Positions 23,501 through 35,631 of a stretch of DNA of 64,000 bases are shown in pieces (positions within the stretch are counted from its first letter, which is position 1; each line of letters starts with the position of its first letter). Position numbers and translations under genes: made by a program. Below the pieces are notes generated by a model. That model saw only the letters and a list, made by a program, of their open reading frames with translations. It did not search any database and was not told the DNA's origin. Location of the stretch: the NCBI RefSeq assembly GCF_000346465.2, contig NC_034010.1, forward strand, positions 14,104,994-14,168,993, given 5' to 3'. This stretch comes from Prunus persica (taxonomy: Eukaryota; Streptophyta; Magnoliopsida; Rosales; Rosaceae).

Positions 23501-26500
23501 TGAGCTCTTTAACGCTGAGTTTGATGGTAGGAATCTCGTCAGGATCCTCATAGGGAAAGTCCTCAATGTCACTTTGTGACAGCTCCGTGAACTCTTGTTC
23601 TGGCGTTGCTGGTTCTTCTATGATTGGTTCGCACTTGTTAATTTCAGTACCTACTTTCTGAAGCGATTTGTTTTCTGGTGGAGGCCGTGACATGGGAGTA
23701 ACACCTATAGTAGGATTTGTCTCGGCTGCAATTGAAGAACTTGAACTGACAATGCTCTTCTCTTCTGGCCCTGGCAGGGCAAGTCTTGCACTGCACCAAA
23801 CATGGTTGGTATTGGTTTCACTAATGCTATTTTCTTCTTTAACTAAGTTTGATAAATATAAAAAAGGACTCACTAGTGTAGTGGTTTGGAGCAATTCCTC
23901 CCCCAGGAAAGGTCCTGGGTTCGAGTCCTAGCATCCGTGTAATGTATGTGAGTTTAATATACTATTACCTCTCTCAATAGGGAAGGTATCCTCAAACAAA
24001 ATAAAAAAAAGTTTGATAAAATTCTAATTTTTTTTCACTTCTCTTAATTGTTCCATGTGATTACTGAAACACAGTCTAAGTTATTTACACACTTTCTGAT
24101 TGCTAATTAGTGAGGCATGAATCCCATGCCTCGAAATTTCTGAAGATACTCATGAATTGCTTCTGTGTTTATTTGCCTGAACAGTGGCATTAGTATACAT
24201 TTAATGTTTCAGAGATTATTGCTCAAACCTTGCAAAAGCGCTTGCAAAGTGTCTGCACTCTCCTCTCATTGGACATGCATTGCAATTTGGTTTACTCTTT
24301 GTGCAGAAAACCTGCATAAAAAGCAATATTTTGAGCCACTTATTTTATTTTTGATTAATTACATATAATGTTTGTAAACTGTAACTAATGAAACTCCATG
24401 AATACCTTTCCGAATGTAATCAACTGGTAGTGCAGCTCATACCTGTAGTTTAGTAGGCAGCCAAAAAGCGCAAGTTAAATAAAACAAATCATGCATGAAT
24501 ATTTGCACACAAAAATAGTGCTCCCAAATCAACTTGAATGGTTTAGGGAGTTATGAGGTTACAGGGTTAGTTGATCAAGTTTGCATAGTCTTGGCCACAG
24601 ATACTTTTGCATTGACTCCAACACTGGGTACCTGGAGAGGAATATGTTTAGCATTTGGAACTACCAGAAAACTTAAGCATTTTTTTCGAAACATTATTTC
24701 TTACAGTTCCACTAGGTGTAGCTGAAGTGATTCAGGTAGTGGCTGGATGGGAACCCATCCTAGTCGTACTGCTATCCTTCCAACATTTGTGTCAACCTTT
24801 TATGGAGCAACAAAGAAATACAATTTAAGTTCGTAAGATGTTCTGAGTCTCTTATCAGAGAATAACAAATTAGCAGCCAGAAAATTGTTACTGGGAAAGC
24901 AACGTGGTGCAGGGTTAAGAGCCGGACGCACTCCACACTTTTCAAGCCCAATCCTTGTATGCTTAATAAATAATCCCTGCACGAAAAAATTTGTAGGAAC
25001 TACATACAAAATCTGCTGATGCATTTAAGTGCATTACTCTAATCAATTATTTGGAATGGCTTACTTCGCTTTGTCTGGTGGAACATCTCTTAACCATTCC
25101 AGATCAATGCTTCCATGGTCTCTAACCAGTCGGTTCAGGAATCCCTACAAAAAAATTGCAACCATGGGGATATTGATCTTCATCACAAATAAGAGGTGTT
25201 TAGACTGGACAGTGTAGGAGAGAACCTGGATTCTATCAGATAGCATTTTGTTCATCCCTCGCTTCCTGATCGCATCAGAAATTTCAATCACATCAGCATT
25301 TCTAACTGCTTCATAGTCCAGTGAGTCCATTGTGTCTTCATTTCTTTCCTTTTTCCTACCGCTGCCCTCCACCTGCTTTCTCAACATGTCCCAGTCAACT
25401 CCATTCTGTTCCTTGCGCACGGCCTTTCCTTTTCTTCCTTTTGAAATCTTTGTACTTGTGCCGTTATGTGGGTGGCCATGGGAATGTAGTTGCTCCTTTA
25501 AATTTGATTCAGCTGACTGATTTCCCATGTGTATTTTCTTATTCACAACAGAGATCCTATCAACGACATTGACAGATTTTTTATTAAGCTCACTGACATT
25601 TCGAGCATGGTGCATGCCACTCTTCTTTCCCAGAAGTTCAGTATATTTTGGAGTCTCTCTGACTGACTTGTTTTGTAATTGGAAGGTTTGGTTCCCTTCA
25701 CATTGATGACTGTAGTCGGAAGGATGATTGCATCCATTGCTTGAACTTGGTTGATAATTATTTTGAGAACCCCACAAAATATTATGTTGCACAGAGGCAT
25801 TAACAACACTTCCTGACAGCTCTTCATTACTAAAGCTTTCGCACTTTTCGCCATTTTCAATGTTGAACGTGGAAGCAGTTGGAGGCCAAGACGATATGCT
25901 TTCCTGACTGAAAGTTCCAAATCCACATGGATCTGGTTCTCCAAAATCCGGGTACATATACAACTGATTGTTGCTGGAAGAAGCAAATGGTACTTGCATT
26001 TTTCTGTTGTGAAGATTGAGTAGGTTGGTGAACGAAGAAGTTCCGTTGAGGTCATCGATTCTGTCTGATCTTGTCTTTAGCTTTCCATATTCTATATACC
26101 CATTATTGGATCCATCAGTTAATACTGAACTTCCATTTACTTGGTAAAATTCCTGAAATGTGGTCGCTTTCTCCATCTCTTGATTTGTTGAAAGAGGCAT
26201 ATGAATCTTGTTGGGTTGGCACTCAGTGATGGAATCTTCTGCTTCTGAGTTGGGCACCGAGTAGGATCGGATTCCTATAGCAGCTTGAGTGACTGAGGAC
26301 TGAAAAGAATCTTGAGATGCTGCAAATTCTTCCTCCAAATACTGGCTATGTGCCTCCACTAAGTTCATTTCCATCCCTGATGTCTCACTGCCTCTCTGAT
26401 TTTCTGCAGGTTCATGGAGTGCCACAAAAATTCTGTTATAGATTGGTTGACTTGATACTTCTTCATGCCATCTGGTGCCATCCTCTGGACTTGTCATGCG

Positions 26501-29500
26501 AACTTGAGGTGCTTTAACCAACAAGTTCATCCCAACCTTGTCTTGAGCTTGGCAATTGCTCGACTTGAGCGGAAATTTTTCTGCTAAGGACATGAATGCA
26601 GAGCTACAAAAAGAAAAAGGAAAAAAAAAATTTAAATACTGCTCACTTAAAGACATTCATTTATGGGCAACCTTGCTGCATAACAATCATGCTAAAATTG
26701 TGTGTACCTTGATAGATGGTCTGAAACATTCTGAGTAAGGAAAACTCCAATCACTGAGTCAACAACTGATCCTTTCCATTTCGAAAAACCTCTGTCTCCT
26801 GTGTAGAATAATATTGGATCAAGTTAGAGCTTGATCGAGATATCTACAAATCATGCAAATGTTTCACACTTAAAAAACTTTTTAACAAAACTGGGTTTGG
26901 CCTGGTTTATATACATATTAAGAAGGGAATAAATGAAACCATTCATGAAATGCTTATTACTTTACTGTCGACATATTCACTCAATTTCAAAACAACAGCC
27001 TAATTCTATATATTTTTTTGTTAGTATTTTACCTTGAACAAGGTGCATGCGTGCAATGACTGAGTCAACTCGTCCTCGGAAAACCTTTCTTTCCTCTTCC
27101 CAATACTTCTCCTTTTCCTCATCAGTTTCTTCAATGCCTACGCTTCCTTCCTTGCCCATCAAGAGATTCCACATCCTATTTGTTTCTGGGTCAAGCTCTA
27201 CTTTAAGCCGTGGCTTACGTTTCTTAAGAGTCCCGTCATGGGGAACAACTGCGCCAGGTGCATTGTATGGGACAAGTACATTTTTCTCATGCTCTATAGA
27301 TTTGCTGCAGCTTCCATTGAGGTTCAGGCCATTAAATTGACTTGTGATGTCATCTATTGATATGGTATATCTTGTCCTTATTGGAAACCCTGCATCCAAA
27401 TCAAGAGGTTGTCATCATTTAACGAAGTTGAAAACAAGTATTGAGATAACATACACAAGTTTCAAAAGTTTCATAAGGTGGCAAGTACCTATTGCTTGTG
27501 GAGAAGGTTTCTGATTATCATACAAGGCATCCCCTTCTTGCAGAACTTTTTCTGTACCTGATGAAACCGATTGCGATACAGTCTCCTCCTTCTTTCCCGT
27601 TAACACAGTCTGCCTCTTTCCGGTTGTATTATCATGGCGAGTTCGAAATGCCTGCCTGTTTCCTTGTTGAAAGGATTTTCTGGAAGGTGATGAGGCAAGC
27701 TGGTTACATGTTTCAATCGAGGAATGGGCAGACAAGCTACGAGCTTGAGCGAATTCTTGGCATGAATGTGATTTGGATGAGTTCTGCTGATTCAGAAAAC
27801 TACGCCCAGAAGCCATGGAGTGAGTGTACGTCTCACTGGTAAACTTGTTGAGCCCTTTGTTTTGTCCCTCTATCTTTCTGCTACTTTCAATGGAATAACT
27901 CAATAATGTATTATTCAGCTTTGATGCAAACCCAATTGAGCTGACACTATTTTCCCCTTTTTTCTCAACTTTTCCCAGGCACTCCTCAACGGGCGAAACT
28001 TTAGAAGACATATCATAGATGCTCAAGTATCCGTTATCAGATTTCTGTTTCTTACGACTCTCTGGAAATTTTTCGCCGCGAGTGCAACTATTTCTCTGAT
28101 AGCGATCCATTTGAAATATCTCTTGGCACGACAATGAACTAGGTGGATGATTGGTAGAAAGATGTGTGTGCTCAATAGTTCCGGAATATCCCCTCTTGGA
28201 TCCCCTGGCTTCACTTGGAATGGAGAGAAGTTTTACTACTGATTGACAGCCGCCAAGCTTGATACTTTCTCCAGTACTCTGAAGGTTTTCACCGTTAGTT
28301 TTTGCGCAAATGACATCATGGCCTATTCTTTGAGCATCTCTTTGTTGCTGCATGGGAGTGTATCCATCTCTACATCTTCTCTGGCATAAATCCGAATTCC
28401 CATTTTCTACTTGTCTCCGTATGACAGTCAAATTTTCCATATGCACGTCTTTTGTTGTAGCAAGTGCTGCTGCAGATGGTTGCTTTTCGGGCTGGACTGG
28501 ATAGTTATTTAGAATATGGGTCATGGAAGGGGTTGGGTTTCTCATAGTTCCTGGTATCTGGTTTTCTACCATCAGCTCATTCTGTGCGCCAATTCGCTCA
28601 GCCGCATTTGTTCTAAAAACCTGGTCAGTTCCAGTGCCCATATGCATCCCTTTACAATCAATATTCAAATCAAAAGTTCTCTTGTTCCCTTGTTTCATCT
28701 CCTCTTGCTGACCAACTGCTCTGCATGGGTTTTCATCCATGGACTTTTGAGAACCAAAACGTAGAACTCTAGTGCATGACTTTGCAACTTTTCCAGCATT
28801 AGGGTCTATTGTCCCCCTTGGAACATGCGACAGTTGACCTGGGGATTCCTTTTGGACATTCTTTCTTACATACTTCCTCTTTGCTGGTCTTCTCTCGTTA
28901 GACACTGTATTAATATTTGGAGTTGCATGCTGTGGTGTCCTTTTGGGCTTGCCTTCTCTGACTACCTTGGCCCTGTGTTTTTTTCGCTTGGGTGTTTTCT
29001 GCTGTGGTGTCTTGTTTAGATCAATCCCTCTGTCACCTTCCCCGCCAGAATCTATCGTTTCGATATCAATCCCTATGTCACCTTCCTTGCCATAATCTTT
29101 CGTTTCCATGTATGGTGTAGAAATGGCTGCAGATGATGACTCCACAATGTTCTCCAAGAGGCCGTCACTATGTTTTTGAACTGCTTCATCTCCTATAGAC
29201 AATACTAATTTCACTTGCTTGCCTTTTTCCTTACTAGCACTTTCACTTGTGAAGGATTTCAGTATTGTAGAAAGCTCGTCGATCTCCAAAGTCTTGGCCT
29301 GATTTGTTGTGAATTGGAGTTGGCTGGCAGCAGATGTGGCAGCATCGGCTTCTGTTCTTGGTAGAGAGTTTATTAGATCATAGCTTGGTAGGAATGGTAC
29401 GGGAAAACCATCTGTACAATAAATAAATAAGGTTTGTAAATAAAATAAAAAAAGTTCTACCAAGTAGTTTTTACTTGAAAAGAAACACGGAATAAGGATA

Positions 29501-32500
29501 AGGAATAGGAATCGGATCAACTACTCCCCCAAGTTGATCAGATTCCTAGTTTTGAGGGTATTTGATTACAGATTTTAAGATGGAAACTCTCATAATTTTT
29601 TATTCTTTAGATGTAAGTACACGTAGGGGAAGTAAGAAATTGGTATCATTCCAATACCCATGCATTAGTAAACACAAGCGAAGAAGGAATTAGAATGATT
29701 CTCATACTCATTACTGATACGTAAACATGCCATAAATATGGAGGGTACAACTCCTGCAAAAGAAACATGGAGAAATATATATATGATGATGTGATGTTGA
29801 GGTCTTTACCCTCGTCTTTTAAGCAATTTAGGACCATGCTTATGATCGGCATGGATACTTTGTTATAGGATGAAGTCGTCCAGGATCTCATCTACCATGT
29901 GAGGATGAATCATACAATGGGTGAAAGCTCTCAGGGTGAAGGGCTCTACACTAAGAGTTCTGGTGCGAGAGGCCAGCAAGAGTTCTGGTGCGAGAGGCCA
30001 GCCATAGAAGCGAGATGGCCAAAATGGTTACATTGGAAGGTCAAAATTCAGGGATAAAATGGTAAATTTGAAAGTGGTTCTAAGGACAATTACGAAAAGG
30101 ATTTTCCAGCATGGAAGGAGAAGAGGAACAAATTGAGAATGCAGGAAGTTCACATACAGACTACAGTTAGTGTTGCTAGCAACGCTGAACTTTTGGCTAT
30201 GACCAGAAGCAACAATGAACTCATGGTCATTTCTTTACGAAAATCTTCTCCATCTTGGATTTTAGAATTTGGAGGTACTTTTCATATGTGTTTGAACAAG
30301 GAAGGATTTGATACATACGAAGACAAAGATGGGGGTGAAGTCATGATGGTGGATAAATCAACATGCAAAGTTCTTGATGTGATTACATTGAAGATCGGAA
30401 TGCATGATGAGATTGTCATGTCACTAGGTAAGGTGAGGTACATTCCTTCACTAAGAAATAATCATATTTCTCTTGAGTAGAATGGCTACAATACAAATCT
30501 AAAGAAGGTAAGGTCACAAAGGGTTCACTTGGGGTTATGAGTTTCTACAAGCTTTCAGGGGTGACAATGAGCATCAGTTTCTACCGAGGGAGACTTAGAA
30601 GATCAAACTTGTCTTTTTGACATTCGCAGCTAGGAAAAATGAGTGAAATAGCCATGCAAGAGGTAAACAAAACATAACTTGCTAGAAGATCTATGCTTTT
30701 GCAGACTTATTAAGTTTTGTAAGCACTGTACCACTAGAAAGCAAACAAGGGTGGTATGTAAGTTAGCAAAAAAGAATAAGAGTACGAGAAGGATTAATAT
30801 ATTCATTCGGACGAGGTGGGGCCAACGTTTTGTTACTTTCTTAGGTGATTTTTATAGCAAGATTTGGGTCTACTTCATGAAAAAAAAATTCGAGGTCTTC
30901 ACCAAATTCAAGGAGTGGAAGGCGTAAAAAAAAATTGGATAGGTAGAAAAGTTAAATACTTGAAGAGTGACAATAGGGGTGGGTTTATAGATAAGTAGTT
31001 TCTCAAGTTTTGCAAGGATGACGGTATCAAAAGGCAATGCGAAGAAAATCCCCAACAGAATGGAGCTGTAGAGAGGATGAACATTAATCTTATGGATAAA
31101 GGTCCATAAGGATTTATGCAGGTTGCCCGAGTCATTTTGTGGAGAGAGATTAATCATGCTTGTTATTTTCTTAATCCATCACATTGATAAAGGTAAGGAA
31201 GTTATATGGTTGAACAGGTTCGCTAATGTCGAAACCCTAGATGAGAATGTTTCACATTCTTTGATGAAACCTATCACTGCGGAGAAGTCCAAACATTCTA
31301 TAAGCTTACTCAATCTTTTCACATGCTAGAGATTTGGTGTAACACCTTCTCACTTGAGATGCGTTGAGTCAAGTTGTCTCTTGCCATGGAGAGGATTCTT
31401 GAAGGATTTCAGGATTGTCTTCAGGAATATCCAAAGATCCTTGGGAGTTACAAACATTCGAGTGGTTAGTTGATGGCTATTGCCATGCCAACATGGAGAT
31501 TGTTGTAAGCTGGCTCGCCACCCATTGCCACACTTAGAGAGACAAGTTTAAGTGGGCAGACTTCAGGGAGGGTGGGCAGACAAGTTTAATGGCAATCAAA
31601 ATGTTTTATTCTGGTTTTGCCTCTTTTTTTCTTTTTTCTTTTTTCTTTTCCCTTGTTTTCTTTTGGTTTTGGTTAACATTGAATCATTCCTGATCTTATG
31701 TAGTGTTTGGATGAGAAAATTATGTATTTTATTTCTTTTGTTTTCTTGGTCAACCTTTTTGTAACAAATTATAGTACATACATACAAATCATTAGAAGAC
31801 ATATATCATAAACAAATTATAGTCAGAGCATTGTTTCAAACTATAACAAAATATATATCAAAGACAAGATTGTTGATGTTGAGTTCTGTTTAATATCTAC
31901 TAGGATTCACTTGGCTTTTGATGTGAGACTGCCACATCATTTATAATATAATCAAAGGATTAAAAATATTTATTAGTAAAAATAAAGGAAGTTATTATTT
32001 TTACTTCAATATTTAATCTATTAGAAAGTTAATACATTTTTTTTTACATTACATTTAATCTATTAAAACTATTGTTTTTGCAATACATTATTGATGTGAC
32101 AGTTTTACATCAAAAGCTTAGTAGACACTAATAGATAAAAAAAAACAAAGCAGAGGGTTCGGATTCATAAAATTTTATTTTATAAATTTCAGCATCTTAA
32201 TGGTCTCATCGATGACAATTTTCTCACACAGTGTTTCAATAAGTTATATGTCACATAAGACTTACGAATGCAGTGACATGAAATTGATTTCTACTACATG
32301 ACATTAAATGCCAAGTCATTTATTTTCTCCTAGTTCTTCGTTTTTATCAACAAAATTTTGTCATAATAAACAATAACACGCACTCTTTCAACCAACAGTT
32401 TAAGGCAAATCTTCGTCGCGTAAATGACACAAATATCAGAACAGAGTTAAAATGCTTACACTGGCATATCTGGGATGAGCTAGCGCCATTATTCAAAGGG

Positions 32501-33210
32501 TTTGAACTTGAGCAGGGGTTTTGGTTGCTATATAGCCAATGAACTGAGTTGGAATATCTCTGACTGTTGTCAACTTGAGAAGGAAAATCCATAGCCAAGG
32601 ACCTGCCCATCACGATACTTGAAGGATATGAACCATTGCTGAAATTTTGATTGGCCAGCAAGAAACTGCCCGAGCTGTTTCCTAGGTTGCTCAAATGAGG
32701 TTGAAACTTAGGAATTAGAGCTGTGTTTGCTGCTATGTCTGCACTTGTGCTCAGGTTCCTGTTTTCAGAGGCAACATAAGCTGCCTGATCATGAAGCAGA
32801 TGTGTCATTGGATCGTTGTTCCAACTTGAGCTGCCGCTACAAAGCAATTCTGTGAAGGAGCCTGGGCTGTAGGAGCCTGTGATGAGATCAACCATTTCGG
32901 TTTTCTCAGCCAGACTTACATCATAAGAGTAACCATAACGCCCTCCATTTGCATGCTGCTGTTCAATTGGGCTAACTGTTTGAGTGATCCCATTGTAAGT
33001 AGCCCCCATTTGTACACGATCACTTGAAATTCCAGTTGTTTCTTGCTGTTGTTGCTGCCAATTTGCTCCTTGCGGGTTGTTTGCATACGGGTTGGCAAGG
33101 ATCGGATGAGGCTTCACTGAAATTGCCTTCTCTGGGGTCACTGGTACCCAAGCATTCGCGAACCGAAGATCTTCATCCTGGGGAAACGAAAATCTCCCTC
33201 CAAACTTCAT
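20585..33210 (-). CDS. DME: DEMETER/ROS1-family 5-methylcytosine DNA glycosylase, full length
   Basis: Nuclear bifunctional glycosylase/AP-lyase that excises 5-methylcytosine and starts active DNA demethylation. Coding exons on the minus strand: 33210-32460, 29411-27489, 27389-27033, 26798-26708, 26603-25226, 25144-25065, 24976-24892, 24796-24705, 24631-24563, 24442-24406, 24311-24229, 23790-23353, 22953-22917, 22824-22767, 22483-22344, 22256-22191, 21932-21818, 21722-21684, 20700-20585. Splice phases agree throughout; total 5955 bp, 1984 residues. N-terminus MKFGGRFSFPQDEDLRFANA with WVPVTPEK; DLNKTPQQK at about 381-389 followed by a Lys/Arg-rich basic stretch; glycosylase first half in exons 3-5 (WNLLMGK, WKGSVVDSVIGVFLTQNVSD); helix-hairpin-helix in exon 7 with Lys1539 (GLGLKSVECVRLL) and catalytic Asp1557 (VDTNVGRI); 4Fe-4S cysteines 1624, 1631, 1634 and 1640 (C-x6-C-x2-C-x5-C); family C-terminal domain in exons 12-19 (EHQVYVLPDSHPLL, RGSFPLNGTYFQVNE, PRRTAYFGASV, CFWK, VRGFDRKTRGPR), ending in a short basic tail, KTKKKGKR. 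No frame break was found. DEMETER versus ROS1 subclade is not settled. Confidence 0.95.
20904..21126. mobile_element. Short MITE-like element in demethylase intron 18
   Basis: The left end is GAGCCTGTTTGGTAGCC and the right end, reversed, is GGGGCCTGTTTTGTAACC, giving imperfect terminal inverted repeats typical of small non-autonomous hAT-like elements. The interior is non-coding. No clean 8-bp target duplication was found. It lies wholly inside the last intron (20701-21683). Confidence 0.55.
22189..22190 (-). other. Non-canonical GC splice donor in demethylase intron 16
   Basis: After the exon ending ...QVNEG codon GAG at 22191, the intron begins GCAAGTC instead of GT. The next exon starts at 21932 after a normal AG (TGCAG). 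The reading frame is exact across the junction, so this is a GC-AG intron. GCAAGT is the preferred form of that minor class. Confidence 0.8.
23857..24008 (+). mobile_element. tRNA-derived SINE in demethylase intron 11
   Basis: The body carries an RNA polymerase III A box (TAGTGTAGTGG, about 23874-23884) and a perfect B box (GGTTCGAGTCC, 23916-23926) at tRNA-like spacing, followed by an unrelated tail and an A-rich 3' end (AATAAAAAAAA). Both sides have the 12-bp target duplication AAGTTTGATAAA (23845-23856 and 24009-24020). It is in antisense orientation to the host gene. The upstream A-box part is not a functional tRNA: no anticodon stem folds convincingly. Confidence 0.9.
29860..31520 (+). 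pseudogene. Copia retrotransposon relic in demethylase intron 1 (antisense)
   Basis: Within the 2.95-kb intron 29412-32459, plus-strand frames give gag remains with a 25-bp tandem duplication (29953-30002), a gag-pre-integrase block (30133-30480, including ILEFGGTFHMC and GKVRYIPSLRNN) and integrase remains (about 30680-31110: CKHCTTRKQTR, FYSKIWVYFMKKKFEVFTKF, NPQQNG). Near 31490-31503 CATGGAGAT/TGTTGTAAGC looks like a polypurine tract and 3' LTR start. Reverse transcriptase and RNase H are deleted. It is heavily frameshifted and lies opposite to the host gene. Confidence 0.8.
29953..30002. repeat. Perfect 25-bp tandem duplication
   Basis: A 25-bp unit beginning AAGAGTTCTGGTGCGAG occurs twice in immediate succession (29953-29977, 29978-30002) inside the gag relic of intron 1. 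Confidence 0.95.
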
Positions 33211-33220
33211 TCTTGAGCCC

Positions 33221-33818
33221 CTACAATTTACAAACTATCAAAGTCCCTTTCCACTTCTCTGTTTCTTTGATGTCTTCCTATCTATAACACTGTGATCTCC
33301 CTCTAGCAGATAAGTTTTGCGGAAAATTGGCGATGCCTGATTTTTCAGCACATCCCTCTGTTGGTTATCCCTATTGCCTGAACTGACTGTGCCAAAACGC
33401 GTAAATATATTTCTCACAAAACTTACTCTCCCACACCCAACATGCAATACAAGATTTTAATACACATTAAACAAGAGATCTTTCCCTCAGATGGGAAAAA
33501 GAAGAAGGGCATCTCTGTTATTAATGCTCAAAATCATCTACACCAGATGTTTCTCAGCAGCTAAAGGCCAGCCATTTCTTGTTTCCTGGACAACAAGGAA
33601 ACATGAGTGACAATTGAAGCCAAACTAGACCAGAATATAGATAGACAGTAATCTTCTCAATCTGTGCAAATTGAGTTATTTAATATTGGTTTAAACGACT
33701 AGGATTATGAGGCAAACAAATCATTAAATCTTCAGAGAATCTTCTTCTGATATGAAAGAAAATGTAACAATTAAATAGAGGCTTTGGTCAACATGCATGA
33801 ATTAAGTGAAAGGCTTAC
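33221..33818 (-). other. Predicted 5'-UTR intron of the demethylase gene
   Basis: A pyrimidine-poor but plausible acceptor TTGTAG lies 10 nt upstream of the ATG (33210), and a strong donor TCTCT/GTAAGCC lies at 33819/33818. The intron between would be 598 bp. The exon upstream (33819 to about 34010) is CT-rich and lacks a long open frame. A spliced leader is also known for some family members. The prediction rests on splice motifs alone. Confidence 0.55.
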
Positions 33819-34038
33819 AGAGATGGTAGAATGTATGTGAGTGCAGGCAGTTTAGCTCACAAATCCGGCTGTGAGACTCAGAGTCGCAGCCGGGCGGCTC
33901 ACGGGTTAGTCAATGCCGGAAAATGCAGTCAGTTTCCAACAGTAACACAGGAAGGAGAGAAAGAGATTGAGAGAGAGAAACCAAAACAGATAGGCTACAC
34001 TTAATATATTGAATAGAAATTAGTCTGGGCACCTCCTA

Positions 34039-34050
34039 TATTTTATACTG
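34039..34050 (-). promoter_or_regulatory. Probable TATA region of the demethylase promoter
   Basis: The minus strand reads CAGTATAAAATATAGG, giving TATAAAATA about 830 bp upstream of the start codon and about 220 bp upstream of the predicted leader donor. Transcription would start near 34010, followed by a CT-rich leader. Sequence match only. Confidence 0.45.
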
Positions 34051-34830
34051 TGGCCACACTGCCTATGGTTAATGACTTTACAAAACTCATGAACTTCTTT
34101 TAGTAGTTTGTTTCTTCAATTTAGTGCATTGCCCTCAATGACAGTGTGGTAAAACTGCAAATTAAACTGTTGCTAAGGTGGCTCGTTGGCTGTAACAGTA
34201 GTGATTAGCATTCAATTGTTTTGTTGGTAAATGGAGATAATATGAGTTTACAGTTTTGCCTCATCAAAAGTACTAGAAGACCTTTCAAGTAAGAAAAAAA
34301 TAAATTACATAACACTATGAGGGTCAAAAAGTTTTCCCAAATTTCAGCCATACTCATCAATTAGCTTAATGTGTTTGACTACTAAAATTAAAATTGAGAT
34401 GAGTTAGGAACAAATAAAACACTGTCACATCAAATTGACATCGAAGAAATGATCATTTATTTTAGTTGAAGTATTATTTTTGTATATGCTCAACGTAGTT
34501 ATATTTTGTTGTGCCGAAATTATTCTTTTTTTTTTTTTTACTACACATGATTTATTGGTATGTTTTTACATATAGAAATAATTTTCTAAAAACAAGGTAA
34601 TGATTTCAATTTTGTCATAATAGGAATTGAAAATCTCGGAGTTCATATGCGTGTATCATACACAGAAAAGAACGTTACAATATCTACTAATGTATTTAAA
34701 ACGTGATTAGAATAGTTTTGTAGTTGGTGTAGCGCGTGACTTTCGCTAAATTTACTTTTTATGTATAAAAAACAAGAAGATAAGGATGGTTTTGGTATAT
34801 AAGTATTTTATGTACAATAAATATAGACTA
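34051..34830. other. Non-coding sequence upstream of the demethylase promoter
   Basis: AT-rich, with a T13 run near 34528. No coding frame, RNA gene or complete element was recognised. It should contain distal promoter sequence of the demethylase. Confidence 0.4.
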
Positions 34831-34840
34831 TTTTAATTTA

Positions 34841-35622
34841 GGCTTATTATCACAAAACGTTCCTAAGGTTTACGAAACTATCAGATTGCATCTTTAATGT
34901 CTTTTTGTGTCACTCGTGGCCCTCAAGGTTAGTATGTGTGATCACAAATGGTCCCTGCCATTAGGTTCCGTCAAAACTCCGTTAGTATGCTGACATAGCA
35001 TATATATATCACAAAACATCCCTGAGGTTAACACACTTATCACAAATGGTCCCTAACAAAATATTTTAATTTTTTAATTTAAAATTCATTAAATTTTAGT
35101 TTTCTTTTTAAAATTATTTATAAATGAAAAAAACCATTTATAGAAGGATTTGAATCTTGAGGACCATTTATGAACCCTAAACCCTTAGTTTTTTCATTTT
35201 AAAATTTTATGAATTTTAAATTATTTTTTAAAAACTCCATTAGTTAGTTGATGTGGCATATATATGGAGTCCACATCTACAATAATATAGTGTCACATGC
35301 ATTTAAAATATAATATGTATTTTTAAATAATTTAAAATTCATAAAATTTTAAAAAGAAAACCAAAATTTTATGAATTTTAAATATAAAAAATTAAAAAAT
35401 TTCTCATGGACCATTTGTAATAGATGAGTGAACCTTAGGGATGTTTTATGATATATATATATGACACGTCAGCAAACTAACGGAGTTTTTGACGGAACCT
35501 AACGGCAAGGACCATTTGTGATCACACATACTAACCTTGAGGACCACGAATGACACAAAAAAATATTAAGGATGCAATATGATAGCTTCGTAGAATTTAG
35601 GGACTTTTTGTGATAATAAGCC
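34841..35622. mobile_element. Mutator-type MITE with long inverted repeats and perfect 9-bp target duplication
   Basis: The left end is GGCTTATTATCACAAAAC and the right end, reversed, is GGCTTATTATCACAAAAAG. Inverted similarity continues inward for roughly 190 bp on each side. Flanks are TTTAATTTA at 34832-34840 and TTTAATTTA at 35623-35631, a perfect 9-bp duplication diagnostic of Mutator-like elements. The 782-bp element encodes nothing. Its termini belong to the same family as those of the large element at 47132-56882. Confidence 0.93.
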
Positions 35623-35631
35623 TTTAATTTA

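Noticed and set aside
23857..23940. A tRNA gene on the plus strand
   Set aside because: Although the A and B boxes are good, the arms do not pair into a cloverleaf, and the A-rich tail with 12-bp duplications shows it is a SINE.
24800..25024. 74-residue minus frame with WLLICYSLIRDSE-like reading
   Set aside because: It is exon 7 of the demethylase read through its splice site in the wrong frame.
28023..28764. Opposite-strand frames within demethylase exons (28023, 28516, 28825 etc.)
   Set aside because: They are shadows of the long exon 2; composition and lack of homology do not support them.
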